Of a DNA stretch of 64,000 bases, positions 17,842 through 26,976 are shown in pieces. The DNA is taken from contig CATJTQ010000089.1 in the NCBI GenBank assembly GCA_949743325.1, positions 1 to 64,000 of the forward strand, read 5' to 3'. This DNA is from an uncultured Lachnospiraceae bacterium (GTDB taxonomy: Bacteria; Bacillota; Clostridia; Lachnospirales; Lachnospiraceae). Numbering within the stretch: position 1 is the stretch's first letter; each line of letters begins with the position of its first letter. The translations under genes were made by a program, and so were the position numbers. The notes beneath the pieces were generated by a model, which saw nothing but the letters and a program-made list of their open reading frames with translations, did not search any database and was not told the DNA's origin.

Positions 17842-18669
17842 TTAATCAAAATTGTAATACAATGTACCTGGAGTCCATGAACCAGCAAATATCCAATCTC
17901 CATTTACTTTTAAAATTTCAACATGCTTTTCCTTGTATTTGTCACTTCCGTCTTTGCCCTTAATCTTTATTTCAATATCCATCTCATAACCTTTAGTAAC
18001 TTTGACTTTAGCCATTTTCTTAAGCATCTTTGAATATGCCTTTACAATTTTCTTAGAGTCTTTACTAGATAAATCATACTCATCTTCATAATACTCCAAA
18101 GAATCTTCTAAGTCTTCAACAAGCTCTTCCCTGTCATCTTTATCTTCAACATATTCTCTCATATCGTCCTGATAATCTTTTAAATCATCTTTATCAATCT
18201 TCTCTACATCTTTAATTTCCTCAATAGTCAGTTTAAAATTATCTCCATATGTGTCTTCCCAACTATCGAATACATACTCAAATTCATCTTTGTAATCATC
18301 GTCATAATCACTTTTTGCCAGCACCGTAGTATAAACTTTATTATAATCAACAAGAAAATCTGGCTGATTAATTTTATCATAAGCAAGCGAAGATTCCTCT
18401 CTCTTATTACAAAGTTTGACTAAATCTTTAACAGGATCTTTGTAACTTCCTCTAACAAATAACGAAACAATAAATATTAATACTATAACAACTACTGCAG
18501 CCGCACCAATGGTTATAATCTTTTTGTTTCCTCCGATTCCACTGTTTTCTAAATTACTATTACCAAACTGTGTCTGTGCATTATCCTTTTGAGGAGTCAG
18601 CTCAGAATTACAGTTAGGACATACTGCCGTATTATCAGGAATTTCACTTCCACATTTTGGACAAAACAT
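17842..18669 (-). CDS. Zinc-ribbon membrane protein
   Basis: 275 residues. The N-terminal zinc ribbon has two Cys pairs, C-P-K-C-G and C-P-N-C-N (residues 3-21). A Gln/Asn-rich linker leads to one membrane helix (about 52-72) and then a Lys/Asp/Glu-rich external domain to the end. This architecture is common in Lachnospiraceae proteins of unknown role. The ribosome site is AGGAAGG. It lies just downstream of sigH, with about 80 bases between, and has its own terminator. Confidence 0.82.
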   Translation of the reverse strand: MFCPKCGSEIPDNTAVCPNCNSELTPQKDNAQTQFGNSNLENSGIGGNKKIITIGAAAVVVIVLIFIVSLFVRGSYKDPVKDLVKLCNKREESSLAYDKINQPDFLVDYNKVYTTVLAKSDYDDDYKDEFEYVFDSWEDTYGDNFKLTIEEIKDVEKIDKDDLKDYQDDMREYVEDKDDREELVEDLEDSLEYYEDEYDLSSKDSKKIVKAYSKMLKKMAKVKVTKGYEMDIEIKIKGKDGSDKYKEKHVEILKVNGDWIFAGSWTPGTLYYNFD

Positions 18670-18748
18670 ACTCTTTCCTTCCTCTCCTAGTATTGAAAAT
18701 ATTTTCTAATTTAGTTTATCACAAAATTTTCACAATTGCAATTAGTTT

Positions 18749-19351
18749 TTACAGTTCAATTATTGAGCTTATCTTGCCTCTAATCCTTTGTATTGCATTA
18801 TCTATTGACTTTTTCGGTTTACCCATTTTATTAGATATATCTTCATAACTGTAATCGTCTAGATAATAATTTAAAACGTCCTTTTCAAAAGAACTTAATC
18901 TGTCATATACTTTTGCCCTTAAATCCTCATAGTTTTCTTTACTTATAATCTGAACTTCAGGATTATCGCTGTCAGTACTTATAACCTGCTCAATTAATTG
19001 CGCCTCTTCACCATTTTCCTGAGAATACAGAGAAATGTATGTATTGAGTGGCAAATGTTTCTTTCTGTTGGAAGCTTTTATTGCACTGTATATCTGTCTG
19101 TTTATGCACATATTTGCAAAACTATAAAATGAAACATCTTTACTAATATCAAAATCTCTTACAGCTTTAAATAAACCTATCATCCCTTCCTGAAGCAAAT
19201 CTTCAGTATCTGCCCCTATCAGAAACATTGCTTTTGCATTTTTACGAACTAAATACTTATATTTCTCCATTATATAATCAACAATATGATCCTCGCCATG
19301 CTTCAAACGGCTTAACAACTGTTCGTCAGTAAAGCTGCTGTACTCTTCCAA
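18749..19351 (-). CDS. sigH: RNA polymerase sigma factor SigH (Spo0H-like)
   Basis: 200-residue sigma-70 family factor. Region 2 contains D-L-L-Q-E-G-M-I-G-L-F-K-A-V (about 49-62) and the -10 reading helix; region 4 (about 145-195) has a helix-turn-helix around Y-E-D-I-S-N-K-M-G. Length and the neighbouring rlmB, mrnC and ispF genes match the conserved clostridial sigH locus. It directs transcription at entry to sporulation and in stationary phase. AGGAGGGG precedes the ATG. Confidence 0.94.
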   Translation of the reverse strand: MEEYSSFTDEQLLSRLKHGEDHIVDYIMEKYKYLVRKNAKAMFLIGADTEDLLQEGMIGLFKAVRDFDISKDVSFYSFANMCINRQIYSAIKASNRKKHLPLNTYISLYSQENGEEAQLIEQVISTDSDNPEVQIISKENYEDLRAKVYDRLSSFEKDVLNYYLDDYSYEDISNKMGKPKKSIDNAIQRIRGKISSIIEL

Positions 19352-19449
19352 TATTTACCCCTCCTGTTCCTCTATATTGCACCAGAAAAATAAATAAGCC
19401 AATAACACTGACTAAATTAGTTTAACAATTGCATATAAGATAAATTTAT

Positions 19450-20214
19450 TTAAAATTCTGTTCGTTGTCTAACTATCTCAAAAGCAAGAATTCCAGCTGC
19501 CACAGATGCGTTAAGAGAATCTATATCTCCCTTCATCGGAATAGATGCCATAAAATCACATCCCTCTTTTACTACCCTGCTTACACCATTGCCTTCATTG
19601 CCTATTACAAGACCAATAGACCCCTTCATATCCACATTATACATAACTTCACCGTCCATATCAGCACAGACAAACCACATGTTTCTCTTCTTTAATTCTT
19701 CTATAGTCTTTGCAATATTAGTTACTTTCACTACAGGAGTATAATTCAGCGCTCCAGCAGATGTTTTTGCAACTACCGCTGTAAGTCCTGCTGCTCTTCT
19801 CTTGGGAATAATAACGCCATGTGCACCAGCTTGATTTGCCGTTCTTATTATCGCCCCGAGATTATGAGGATCTTCAATACCATCAAGTATAAATATAAAT
19901 GGTGATTCTCCCTTTTTTTCTGCAAGTTCAAATATATCTTCTATAGAAGAGTATTCATATGCAGCCACTGCTGCAATCACTCCCTGATGCTTTTTAGTTT
20001 CAGAAATCTGATCAAGTCTCTCTTTTTTTACATAATTTATAATTGTATCATGTTTTTTGGCCTCTCTTACAATTGAACGGATTGGACCGTCACCACATCC
20101 ATCTAATACATAAAGCTTATCAATTGTCTTTCCTGAACGAAATGCTTCTAAAACTGCATTTCTGCCCTCTATCATCTGTTCATCAGCCACATTTCCATTA
20201 TTATTTACTGCCAT
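19450..20214 (-). CDS. rlmB: 23S rRNA (guanosine-2'-O-)-methyltransferase RlmB
   Basis: 254-residue SPOUT methyltransferase that modifies G2251 of 23S rRNA. The N-terminal substrate-binding domain starts with E-G-R-N-A-V-L-E-A. The trefoil-knot motifs are all present: N-L-G-A-I-I-R-T-A, I-G-N-E-G-N-G-V and S-L-N-A-S-V-A-A-G. AAAGGAGG precedes the ATG, which overlaps the end of mrnC by 10 bases, showing coupling. The order mrnC-rlmB-sigH is conserved in Firmicutes. Confidence 0.96.
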   Translation of the reverse strand: MAVNNNGNVADEQMIEGRNAVLEAFRSGKTIDKLYVLDGCGDGPIRSIVREAKKHDTIINYVKKERLDQISETKKHQGVIAAVAAYEYSSIEDIFELAEKKGESPFIFILDGIEDPHNLGAIIRTANQAGAHGVIIPKRRAAGLTAVVAKTSAGALNYTPVVKVTNIAKTIEELKKRNMWFVCADMDGEVMYNVDMKGSIGLVIGNEGNGVSRVVKEGCDFMASIPMKGDIDSLNASVAAGILAFEIVRQRTEF

Positions 20215-20645
20215 GGTGCCTCCTTTAGTTTTTCAAGACCTATTTTTACAAGTTCAACCGCCCTGTCATACTTTTTTTCCATATAAAGATATCCAATAAG
20301 TGCCTCAAAACCTGTAGCGCGCCTGTAATCAGATACTGTTGAATTTTTTGCTCTAGTAGCTGAATATGCATTTCTTCCTCTTTTGTATACGGCTATCTCA
20401 TCTTTTGTCAGTTCTTCTTTTAGTACTCTTATCATATCTGATTGTGTTTTAGCTTTTGCCAGTCTGCTTGAACGGTTGTGCAGCTTATGTGCAGAAGTAT
20501 TGCCCTGGTACACAAACATAGTACGAATCATCAACTCATATACACAATCTCCAAGATAAGCCAATGTAAGAGGAGAATATTTATTTATTTCAGGCTCAGG
20601 CAATGACATCTGTCCTATTATCTGACTTACAAAATCTTTATCCAT
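20205..20645 (-). CDS. mrnC: Mini-ribonuclease III (MrnC)
   Basis: 146-residue RNase III domain protein without a dsRNA-binding domain, which matures 23S rRNA ends. The catalytic helix L-A-Y-L-G-D-C-V-Y-E-L and the C-terminal F-E-A-L-I-G-Y-L-Y motif are complete. I chose the ATG at 20645 behind GAGGGG; a longer frame to 20708 overlaps ispF and has no better signal. It is followed with overlap by rlmB. Confidence 0.95.
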   Translation of the reverse strand: MDKDFVSQIIGQMSLPEPEINKYSPLTLAYLGDCVYELMIRTMFVYQGNTSAHKLHNRSSRLAKAKTQSDMIRVLKEELTKDEIAVYKRGRNAYSATRAKNSTVSDYRRATGFEALIGYLYMEKKYDRAVELVKIGLEKLKEAPWQ

Positions 20646-20661
20646 AATAACCCCTCTATTT

Positions 20662-21216
20662 TCATTTCTTTGTACATCCACTGCATTTTGAACACTGATT
20701 TTCACCATTCATTTCACTGTCTGCAACAATAGTTGATTTTTCATAAATAGATGACAGTGAACATACCGCCTGAGCAGCAATACCTTCCATCGCCCCTGTA
20801 AATCCAAGACCTTCTTCAGTTGTTGCCTTAATATTTATCTGATCAATATCAATCCCAAGAATTCCACAAATATTTTCTCTCATTTTATAAATATATTGTT
20901 TCATCTTTGGCTGCTGTGCAATAATTGTCGCATCAATATTTTCTATAACATATAATTTCTTTTCCAGAAGTTTTCCTGTCTCTTTCAGCAACTTTAAGCT
21001 TGATATCCCTTTATATTTCTCGTCACTGTCAGGAAAGTGAGTTCCTATATCTCCCATAGCCGCTGCACCAAGCATTGCATCCATAATCGCATGGATTAGC
21101 ACATCTGCATCTGAATGACCTAAAAGTCCTTTTTCATAAGGAATCTCAACCCCTCCAATTATCAACTCTCTATTATCTACAAGTCTGTGAACATCATATC
21201 CTGTTCCAACACGCAT
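20662..21216 (-). CDS. ispF: 2-C-methyl-D-erythritol 2,4-cyclodiphosphate synthase, extended C-terminus
   Basis: Forms MEcPP in the MEP pathway. The D-V-H zinc ligands in [21 protein letters not shown] and the [10 protein letters not shown] motif are intact. The family is usually about 157 residues; this protein has 184, with an extra tail ending in a Cys-rich C-S-K-C-S-G-C segment that could bind metal. GGAGG precedes the ATG. It lies 17 bases upstream of mrnC and is the first gene of the ispF-mrnC-rlmB run, with a clear promoter upstream. Confidence 0.96.
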   Translation of the reverse strand: MRVGTGYDVHRLVDNRELIIGGVEIPYEKGLLGHSDADVLIHAIMDAMLGAAAMGDIGTHFPDSDEKYKGISSLKLLKETGKLLEKKLYVIENIDATIIAQQPKMKQYIYKMRENICGILGIDIDQINIKATTEEGLGFTGAMEGIAAQAVCSLSSIYEKSTIVADSEMNGENQCSKCSGCTKK

Positions 21217-21262
21217 TTTTTACCTCCATTTATAACAATACCAAGACAATTTAGATTTTTAC

Positions 21263-21291
21263 ATTATAACACCGTCTTGGCATTTTATCAA
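21263..21291 (-). promoter_or_regulatory. SigA-type promoter of ispF
   Basis: TTGATA (21286-21291), a 17-base spacer and TATAAT (21263-21268) on the minus strand, about 50 bases upstream of ispF. A 7-bp inverted repeat, CCAAGAC (21241-21247) and GTCTTGG (21274-21280), brackets the -10 box. Confidence 0.8.
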
Positions 21292-21622
21292 CTTTAAACT
21301 TATTTCTGCCTCTTTTGTATAGAAATTCAAATTTTCTATAAACACAAACTATTCTTAGATCTCACTTATTTTATAGTATTATTTATAATTCCATGTTTAA
21401 GGTGTGGGGTAAGTAACATATAATAAACCATACTATTGATAATTTATTATAATCAGTTGACCTTTAACTATACAAAAGGAATTATTTATCCCAATAATAG
21501 ATTACTAAAAGATTATAAATGTAAATGTTGTTGTATTTTTACAATAATTAATTTTTGATTTAATTCAATAAATTCCTGTTACATAACGGATATCGTTTAT
21601 TACTGCCTTACTTTATTTTCAT
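21292..21622. other. AT-rich intergenic stretch, nothing recognised
   Basis: Between the ispF promoter and the tRNA-like sequence. No open frame with a ribosome site, no strong hairpin and no repeat was seen on either strand. Confidence 0.5.
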
Positions 21623-21694
21623 AAGTGCCTTTAGTTTGATAGAGCATACGACTTTTAATCATAAGACCTTATGTTCATTCCCAACAGGCACTTA
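21623..21694 (+). pseudogene. Degenerate tRNA-Lys(TTT)-like sequence
   Basis: A 72-base stretch with a perfect 7-bp acceptor pair (AAGTGCC 21623-21629 with GGCACTT 21687-21693). It has a GATAGAGCA D-arm half and the anticodon loop CTTTTAA (21652-21658, anticodon TTT), followed by a GTTC T-loop element. The D stem is truncated, the anticodon stem has a mismatch and the T stem hardly pairs, so it is probably a relic. The perfectly kept acceptor pair is odd for simple decay. Confidence 0.55.
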
Positions 21695-21759
21695 TATAAT
21701 TATCTTTATAAAGTATAATTTAGAACAAATTACAAATACTGTTCTTGAGGTGACAAAAT

Positions 21760-21906
21760 ATGGATAAGAAAACTCAGGAACAGATTCAAGAACAAAAGAA
21801 TCATAATAAATTTAATAGTATAACCCAAAAGGTTACACCTGAAAACCAGAACCAAACGTATAATTCCAGAAAAGAAGGTATACAGCCAATTAACCAGAAA
21901 AGATAG
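21760..21906 (+). CDS. Small basic Gln/Asn-rich protein, 48 residues
   Basis: A short gene beginning M-D-K-K-T-Q-E-Q-I-Q-E-Q and ending N-Q-K-R, with no cysteine and no hydrophobic segment. GAGGTG stands 7 bases before the ATG, and a hairpin starts at the stop codon, which together support a real gene. I do not recognise the family. The composition (small, hydrophilic, Gln/Asn/Lys-rich) resembles minor spore proteins, but that is a guess. A TATAAT box at 21713-21718 could be its -10 element; no convincing -35 element is present. Confidence 0.6.
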   Translation: MDKKTQEQIQEQKNHNKFNSITQKVTPENQNQTYNSRKEGIQPINQKR

Positions 21907-21933
21907 ACCTACTAACTGGTAGTTCTATCTTTG
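21901..21933 (+). terminator. Hairpin at the end of the small gene
   Basis: A 12-bp stem with one mismatch (21901-21912 with 21919-21930) overlaps the TAG stop codon. Only a short T run follows, so termination may be partial. Confidence 0.5.
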
Positions 21934-21961
21934 TGCTGAAATAAGTATTTCATTGGACAAA

Positions 21962-21996
21962 CAAAAAGCCCGAAACTATCATGTTTTCGGGCTTTC
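21962..21996 (-). terminator. Terminator of the tRNA pair
   Basis: Perfect 11-bp stem (21965-21975 with 21985-21995), followed on the minus strand by TT-TGTTTG. It lies directly downstream of tRNA-Met. Confidence 0.85.
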
Positions 21997-22003
21997 GCTA
22001 AAA

Positions 22004-22077
22004 TAGCGGAAGGGGGACTTGAACCCTCGACACCACGGGTATGAACCGTGTGCTCTAGCCAGCTGAGCTATTCCGCC
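22004..22077 (-). tRNA. tRNA-Met (CAT)
   Basis: Complete 74-base cloverleaf on the minus strand. Acceptor GGCGGAA pairs with TTCCGCT, the D arm has AGCTCAGCTGGCTAGAGC, the anticodon loop is TTCATAC and the T arm has GGTTCAAGTCC. CCA is not encoded. The elongator type is likely, since the three G-C pairs of initiator tRNA are not seen in the anticodon stem. Confidence 0.93.
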
Positions 22078-22097
22078 ATATTAAATTTTTGAAGATA

Positions 22098-22170
22098 TGG
22101 GACCTACAGGGCTCGAACCTGTGACCCTCTGCTTGTAAGGCAGATGCTCTCCCAGCTGAGCTAAGATCCC
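22098..22170 (-). tRNA. tRNA-Val (TAC)
   Basis: Complete 73-base cloverleaf on the minus strand. Acceptor GGGATCT pairs with AGGTCCC, the anticodon loop is CTTACAA and the T arm contains GGTTCGAGCCC. CCA is not encoded. It lies 20 bases upstream of tRNA-Met and is probably co-transcribed with it. Confidence 0.95.
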
Positions 22171-22240
22171 ATTGGGCAAGTCCTTCAAAAAACTTACTTG
22201 GATATAATACAACCTTTGGCAGAAAATGTCAAGCACTTTT

Positions 22241-23101
22241 TTAAAATTTTTTTATATGATTTATTTCTATAATTTCTCCATCAGGTCCTTTAATCATAAA
22301 ATAAGCTATTCCACAGTCAAACAAACTCAATTCTTTTATTACTGGATTTAAAATTTTAAGTCCTTCGCTCTTTGCACAGTTATAAGCTTCGTTTATATTT
22401 GAGACGTCAAGGGCGAAATGATCTATATGTCCAGCACCTCTCTTATCTAAGTCATCAATTAAAGCTCCGCACACTTGAATTATTTCCAATATAAACCCAT
22501 GACATGACATAAAAGCAATTAAAAGTCTTCCATAAGGGGTATCTACATAACCATCCCCGACTTGCCTAAATCCAAGTTTTTTATAAAAAGTAATTGTATT
22601 TGCAAGATTATGTACTTTTATCGCTAAATGTCCCCATCCCTGCATAGTGTCTACACCATTATAATCTCTTGCACCTACAGAACAAACCTCAACGACTTCA
22701 CCAAAACTGCCGCAGAAATTAACTCCAATAACACCTTTACAGCCAAGATGTTCATAATTTACAACGCCATCCGGAGTTGAAGCATGACGCTTCAACCCTC
22801 TTTTGGATAGACTTTTATATTCTTTATAGACATCACCGCAGTCAATTGCAAAATGATCTAATATTCCATCTTTTCTTGATAAAATTTCATTTTTCTTAGT
22901 CATAGGTGTAAAAAGCTCAAGAATCATATCTCTCCGCTTTACAAACGCTACATTTATCGCGCCATCAAGGGGATCAATAACTAATTTTTTATGAAAAAGT
23001 TCAAATCCAAATTTATTTACATAAAAATCAATTGCCTTGTCCAACTCAGGAACAATAATACCTAAATGTCCAATTCCATTTATACAATCAGCTATTTTCA
23101 T
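22241..23101 (-). CDS. Tandem VOC (glyoxalase-fold) protein
   Basis: 286 residues made of two vicinal-oxygen-chelate domains (about 8-140 and 155-283). Each starts with a G-H-L-(G/A)-I motif and holds possible metal-binding His and Glu residues (H-L-G-I, H-F-A-I-D, H-L-A-I, H-F-A-L-D). The pattern resembles 4-hydroxyphenylpyruvate dioxygenase-like and methylmalonyl-CoA epimerase-like proteins, but the exact reaction cannot be assigned. AAAGGTG precedes the ATG. It lies 17 bases downstream of purL on the same strand; there is no obvious functional link. Confidence 0.82.
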   Translation of the reverse strand: MKIADCINGIGHLGIIVPELDKAIDFYVNKFGFELFHKKLVIDPLDGAINVAFVKRRDMILELFTPMTKKNEILSRKDGILDHFAIDCGDVYKEYKSLSKRGLKRHASTPDGVVNYEHLGCKGVIGVNFCGSFGEVVEVCSVGARDYNGVDTMQGWGHLAIKVHNLANTITFYKKLGFRQVGDGYVDTPYGRLLIAFMSCHGFILEIIQVCGALIDDLDKRGAGHIDHFALDVSNINEAYNCAKSEGLKILNPVIKELSLFDCGIAYFMIKGPDGEIIEINHIKKF

Positions 23102-23118
23102 GGCACTGCACCTTTCTA

Positions 23119-26100
23119 TTATTTAAAATACTCAACACCTGATTCAAATATTTTAATATCCTGTTCTCCATATATATTCATTGCCACAGATTCTGCACGT
23201 CTCTCTGAATGAGCCATCTTACCAAAAACTCTGCCGTCAGGACTTGTTATACCCTCAATAGCACAGTAAGAACCATTTATATTCCATTCTTCATCCATAG
23301 TAAATCTGCCGTCAGCATCTACATATTGAGTTGCAACCTGTCCGTTTTCAAATAGTTTTTTTAGCCATTCATCTGAAGCAACAAATCTTCCCTCTCCATG
23401 TGAGGCAGGATTTACATAAGTTGCACCTAGTTCCGCCTTAATCAGCCATGGTGATTTGTTTGATACCACTTTAGTGTATACCATTTTTGATATATGGCGA
23501 TTTATTGTATTAAATGTAAGAGTAGGAGAATTTTTATCCTGACCTGTTATTTTTCCATTAGGAACAAGTCCAAGCTTAATAAGGGCCTGGAATCCATTAC
23601 ATATACCAAGAATAAGTCCATCTCTGTCATTTAACAATTTAGAGACTGCAGCCTCAATCTTATCATTTCTGAATGCAGTAGCAAAAAATTTAGCAGAACC
23701 ATCAGGCTCATCGCCTGCACTGAAACCTCCAGGAAACATTATTATTTGAGCCTGTTCCATTGATTTTGCAAACTCGTCTACAGATTCTCTAATATCGCTT
23801 GAATTCATATTTCTAAATACTTTTGTAACAACATTTGCTCCTGCTCTCTCAAATGCTTTAGCAGAATCATACTCACAGTTAGTTCCTGGGAATACAGGAA
23901 TAAATACTGTTGGTTTTGCAACCTTATTTTTGCAAATATAAATGCTGTCAGCTCTGTAAATATCTGAATCAACCGTTTTCTCAACTCCATATGAACGGGT
24001 AGGGAACACTTTTTCTAATGTGTCAGTCCAAGCAAATACAGCCTCATCCATTGAAATATTGATATCTCTATATACAAATTCAGCATTATCTGTAACTTTT
24101 CCGACAATGATATATCCTGCAGGAAGCATATCTAAACTATCTTCAGAAACTTCCAATACAAGATTACCTATCTCCTTGGCAAAAAGCTGAGAAGCAGAAA
24201 GTTTTTCATCAAAAACGACACCAAATTTATTACCAAACGCCATTTTACAAACAGCAGCCGCAAGTCCCTTGGCATCTAATGAATATGCCGCCTTAACAAC
24301 TGACTTCTGTATAAGACCATGTATATCGCTATATAATCTTTTTATCTGCTCATACACAGGCAAATCGTACTTATCTCTCTCAATTGAGTATTTTACAATT
24401 ATATCCCCTGCCTCTTTTAACTCAGGTGAAATAATATCCTTTTCTTTCGCCACATCCACTGCAAAAGACACAAGTGTCGGAGGAACATCAATATCATTAA
24501 ATGTACCTGACATACTGTCTTTTCCGCCAATTGACGGTAGACCAAATCCCATCTGTGCCTCATACGCCCCAAGAAGAGCACAAAACGGTTGACTCCAGCG
24601 ATATGGATCCTCTGTCATTCTCCGGAAATATTCCTGGAATGTAAAACGTATTTTTGAAGGATCTCCGCCGCCTGCAACTATCTTGGCAACAGACTCAACA
24701 ACTGCATAAGCCGCACCGTGATAAGGACTCCATGTTGAGAGATATGGATCAAAACCATAGCTCATCATAGTAACAGTATCACATTTTCCTGTTAATACCG
24801 GCAGCTTTGCAACCATACTTTGTGTCTCAGTCATCTGATATTTTCCGCCGAACGGCATAAATACACTTCCAGCACCTATTGAACCGTCAAACATTTCTAC
24901 TAGACCTTTTTGTGAACATACATTAAGATCAGACAATGTATTTAAAATTTTCTTTCTTATATCTTCTTCTCGAACCTCTTCTTCACTAAAAAATGCAGTT
25001 TCTCTGTCTGGTATATTTACTGAGACTTTTGTCTCCTGAGGAGCTCCGTTTGTATCTAAAAACGCTCTTGAAATATTAACTATTTCCTTACCTCTCCAGC
25101 TCATAACAAGTCGTTTCTCTTCTGTGACAACTGCAACACATATCGCTTCCAAATTTTCCTCTTCTGAATATTTCAAAAACTCATCAACGTCTTTTGGCGA
25201 AACTACTACTGCCATTCTCTCCTGTGACTCTGAAATAGCAATTTCCGTTCCATCCAGACCGGCATATTTTTTCGGAACTTTATCTAAATCAATTTGAAGT
25301 CCGTCCGCAAGTTCGCCTATAGCTACAGAAACTCCGCCTGCTCCAAAATCATTGCATTTTTTTATAAGACGGCTAACTTCACTGCGCCGGAACAATCTCT
25401 GAATCTTTCTCTCTGTAGGTGCATTTCCTTTCTGTACTTCTGCCCCGCAAGTCTCTATTGATGCCTCTGTATGAACCTTAGATGAACCAGTTGCACCTCC
25501 GCATCCGTCACGACCTGTCCTTCCTCCAAGTAAAATTATAATATCATCAGGATCGGAAGTCTCACGAATCACATTTTTACGTGGAGCAGCACCCATAACA
25601 GCACCAATTTCCATTCTCTTAGCAACATAATTAGGATGATATATCTCTTTTACAAGTCCTGTTGCAAGTCCAATCTGATTACCGTAAGAACTGTAACCGC
25701 TTGCAGCCCCGCGTACTAATTTTTTTTGCGGAAGTTTACCTTTTAATGTATCTTCAATAGAACCTGTAGGATCTGCAGCGCCTGTGACGCGCATTGCCTG
25801 ATATACATATGAGCGGCCTGACAACGGATCTCTTATTGCACCTCCAAGACATGTTGCAGCACCACCAAATGGCTCAATCTCTGTTGGATGGTTGTGAGTT
25901 TCATTTTTAAAACTTACAAGCCACTCTTCATTAACTCCATCAATTTCAACAGGTACCACAATACTGCAGGCATTGATTTCGTCAGACACTTCCATATCAT
26001 CTAACTTACCTTCCGCTTTCAGCTTTCGCATAGCCATGAGCGCTAAGTCCATAAGACATACAGGCTTTTTATCCCTTCCAAGTTCCTCACGGTCTTTAAT

Positions 26101-26868
26101 ATATTTTTCATAAGATTTCATGATAGGTTCTCTATATATACCATCATCAAATTTGACATCTTTCAGTTCTGTTGAAAATGTAGTGTGCCTACAATGATCT
26201 GACCAGTATGTATCCAGCACACGTATCTCAGTCATTGAAGGATCTCTATTTTCTTCACTGGCAAAATAATTTTGAATATGAAGAAAATCTTTAAAAGTCA
26301 TCGCCAGATTCAATGACTTATACAATTCTTTTAATTTATTGTCAGCCATTGTTGTAAATCCATCAAATATAAGAACATCCAAAGGCTCCTCATATTCAGT
26401 CTCTAAAGTTTTAGGTTTCTCAAGGTCTGTAAGCCTTGAATCAACAGGATTAATACAATAATCTTTAATCTTCTCAAATTCTTTATCAGAAACACGCCCC
26501 TCTATTACATAAGTAGTGGCCGTGCGTATAATTGGCTGTTCATCCTCATTTAAAAAACGTATACACTGTACGGCAGAATCAGCCCTCTGATCAAACTGCC
26601 CCGGAAGAAATTCAACGCTGAAAGTCTTAGCTCCAAACAAGTCAAAATTTTCTTCAAACAAAGTATCTACAGGAGGCTCTGCAAATACACTGCCAAGCGC
26701 TTTTAGATATGTCTCGTCCGAAATATTTTCAACATCATAACGTATAAGCACACGAACCTTGCTGACAGAATCAATTCCAAGAAAACTGATGATCTCCTCC
26801 TCAAGCTCTCTTGCCTTTACAGCATAAGGAGATTTTTTCTCCACATAAACTCTTCTAACTTTGCCCAT
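23119..26868 (-). CDS. purL: Phosphoribosylformylglycinamidine synthase, single chain
   Basis: 1249-residue enzyme of purine synthesis that makes FGAM from FGAR, glutamine and ATP. It is the large fused form: PurS-like N-terminus, two ATP-binding/AIRS-type halves (about 170-900) with N-E-T-H-N-H-P-T-E-I-E-P-F-G-G-A, and a C-terminal class I glutaminase (about 985-1249) with catalytic G-I-C-N-G-F-Q and S-H-G-E-G-R-F. The clostridial form differs somewhat from E. coli PurL but all motifs are intact. The start has GGAGG at a long 12-base spacing. A strong promoter lies upstream; no purine riboswitch was seen. Confidence 0.96.
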   Translation of the reverse strand: MGKVRRVYVEKKSPYAVKARELEEEIISFLGIDSVSKVRVLIRYDVENISDETYLKALGSVFAEPPVDTLFEENFDLFGAKTFSVEFLPGQFDQRADSAVQCIRFLNEDEQPIIRTATTYVIEGRVSDKEFEKIKDYCINPVDSRLTDLEKPKTLETEYEEPLDVLIFDGFTTMADNKLKELYKSLNLAMTFKDFLHIQNYFASEENRDPSMTEIRVLDTYWSDHCRHTTFSTELKDVKFDDGIYREPIMKSYEKYIKDREELGRDKKPVCLMDLALMAMRKLKAEGKLDDMEVSDEINACSIVVPVEIDGVNEEWLVSFKNETHNHPTEIEPFGGAATCLGGAIRDPLSGRSYVYQAMRVTGAADPTGSIEDTLKGKLPQKKLVRGAASGYSSYGNQIGLATGLVKEIYHPNYVAKRMEIGAVMGAAPRKNVIRETSDPDDIIILLGGRTGRDGCGGATGSSKVHTEASIETCGAEVQKGNAPTERKIQRLFRRSEVSRLIKKCNDFGAGGVSVAIGELADGLQIDLDKVPKKYAGLDGTEIAISESQERMAVVVSPKDVDEFLKYSEEENLEAICVAVVTEEKRLVMSWRGKEIVNISRAFLDTNGAPQETKVSVNIPDRETAFFSEEEVREEDIRKKILNTLSDLNVCSQKGLVEMFDGSIGAGSVFMPFGGKYQMTETQSMVAKLPVLTGKCDTVTMMSYGFDPYLSTWSPYHGAAYAVVESVAKIVAGGGDPSKIRFTFQEYFRRMTEDPYRWSQPFCALLGAYEAQMGFGLPSIGGKDSMSGTFNDIDVPPTLVSFAVDVAKEKDIISPELKEAGDIIVKYSIERDKYDLPVYEQIKRLYSDIHGLIQKSVVKAAYSLDAKGLAAAVCKMAFGNKFGVVFDEKLSASQLFAKEIGNLVLEVSEDSLDMLPAGYIIVGKVTDNAEFVYRDINISMDEAVFAWTDTLEKVFPTRSYGVEKTVDSDIYRADSIYICKNKVAKPTVFIPVFPGTNCEYDSAKAFERAGANVVTKVFRNMNSSDIRESVDEFAKSMEQAQIIMFPGGFSAGDEPDGSAKFFATAFRNDKIEAAVSKLLNDRDGLILGICNGFQALIKLGLVPNGKITGQDKNSPTLTFNTINRHISKMVYTKVVSNKSPWLIKAELGATYVNPASHGEGRFVASDEWLKKLFENGQVATQYVDADGRFTMDEEWNINGSYCAIEGITSPDGRVFGKMAHSERRAESVAMNIYGEQDIKIFESGVEYFK

Positions 26869-26910
26869 AATTGTTCATTTCCTCCATTTCAAAAAACTTT
26901 TCTCGCTATA

Positions 26911-26939
26911 AGTATAACAATGTTTTTTTAATTTCACAA
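26911..26939 (-). promoter_or_regulatory. SigA-type promoter of purL
   Basis: TTGTGA (26934-26939), a 17-base spacer and TATACT (26911-26916) on the minus strand, 43 bases before the purL start. The short leader leaves no room for a riboswitch. Confidence 0.75.
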
Positions 26940-26976
26940 TACATAATCTGATTTTTCTATTATTTTTGGCAAATTA

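Noticed and set aside
26869..26976. Purine riboswitch upstream of purL
   Set aside because: Only about 40 bases separate the promoter from the start codon, too short for the aptamer.
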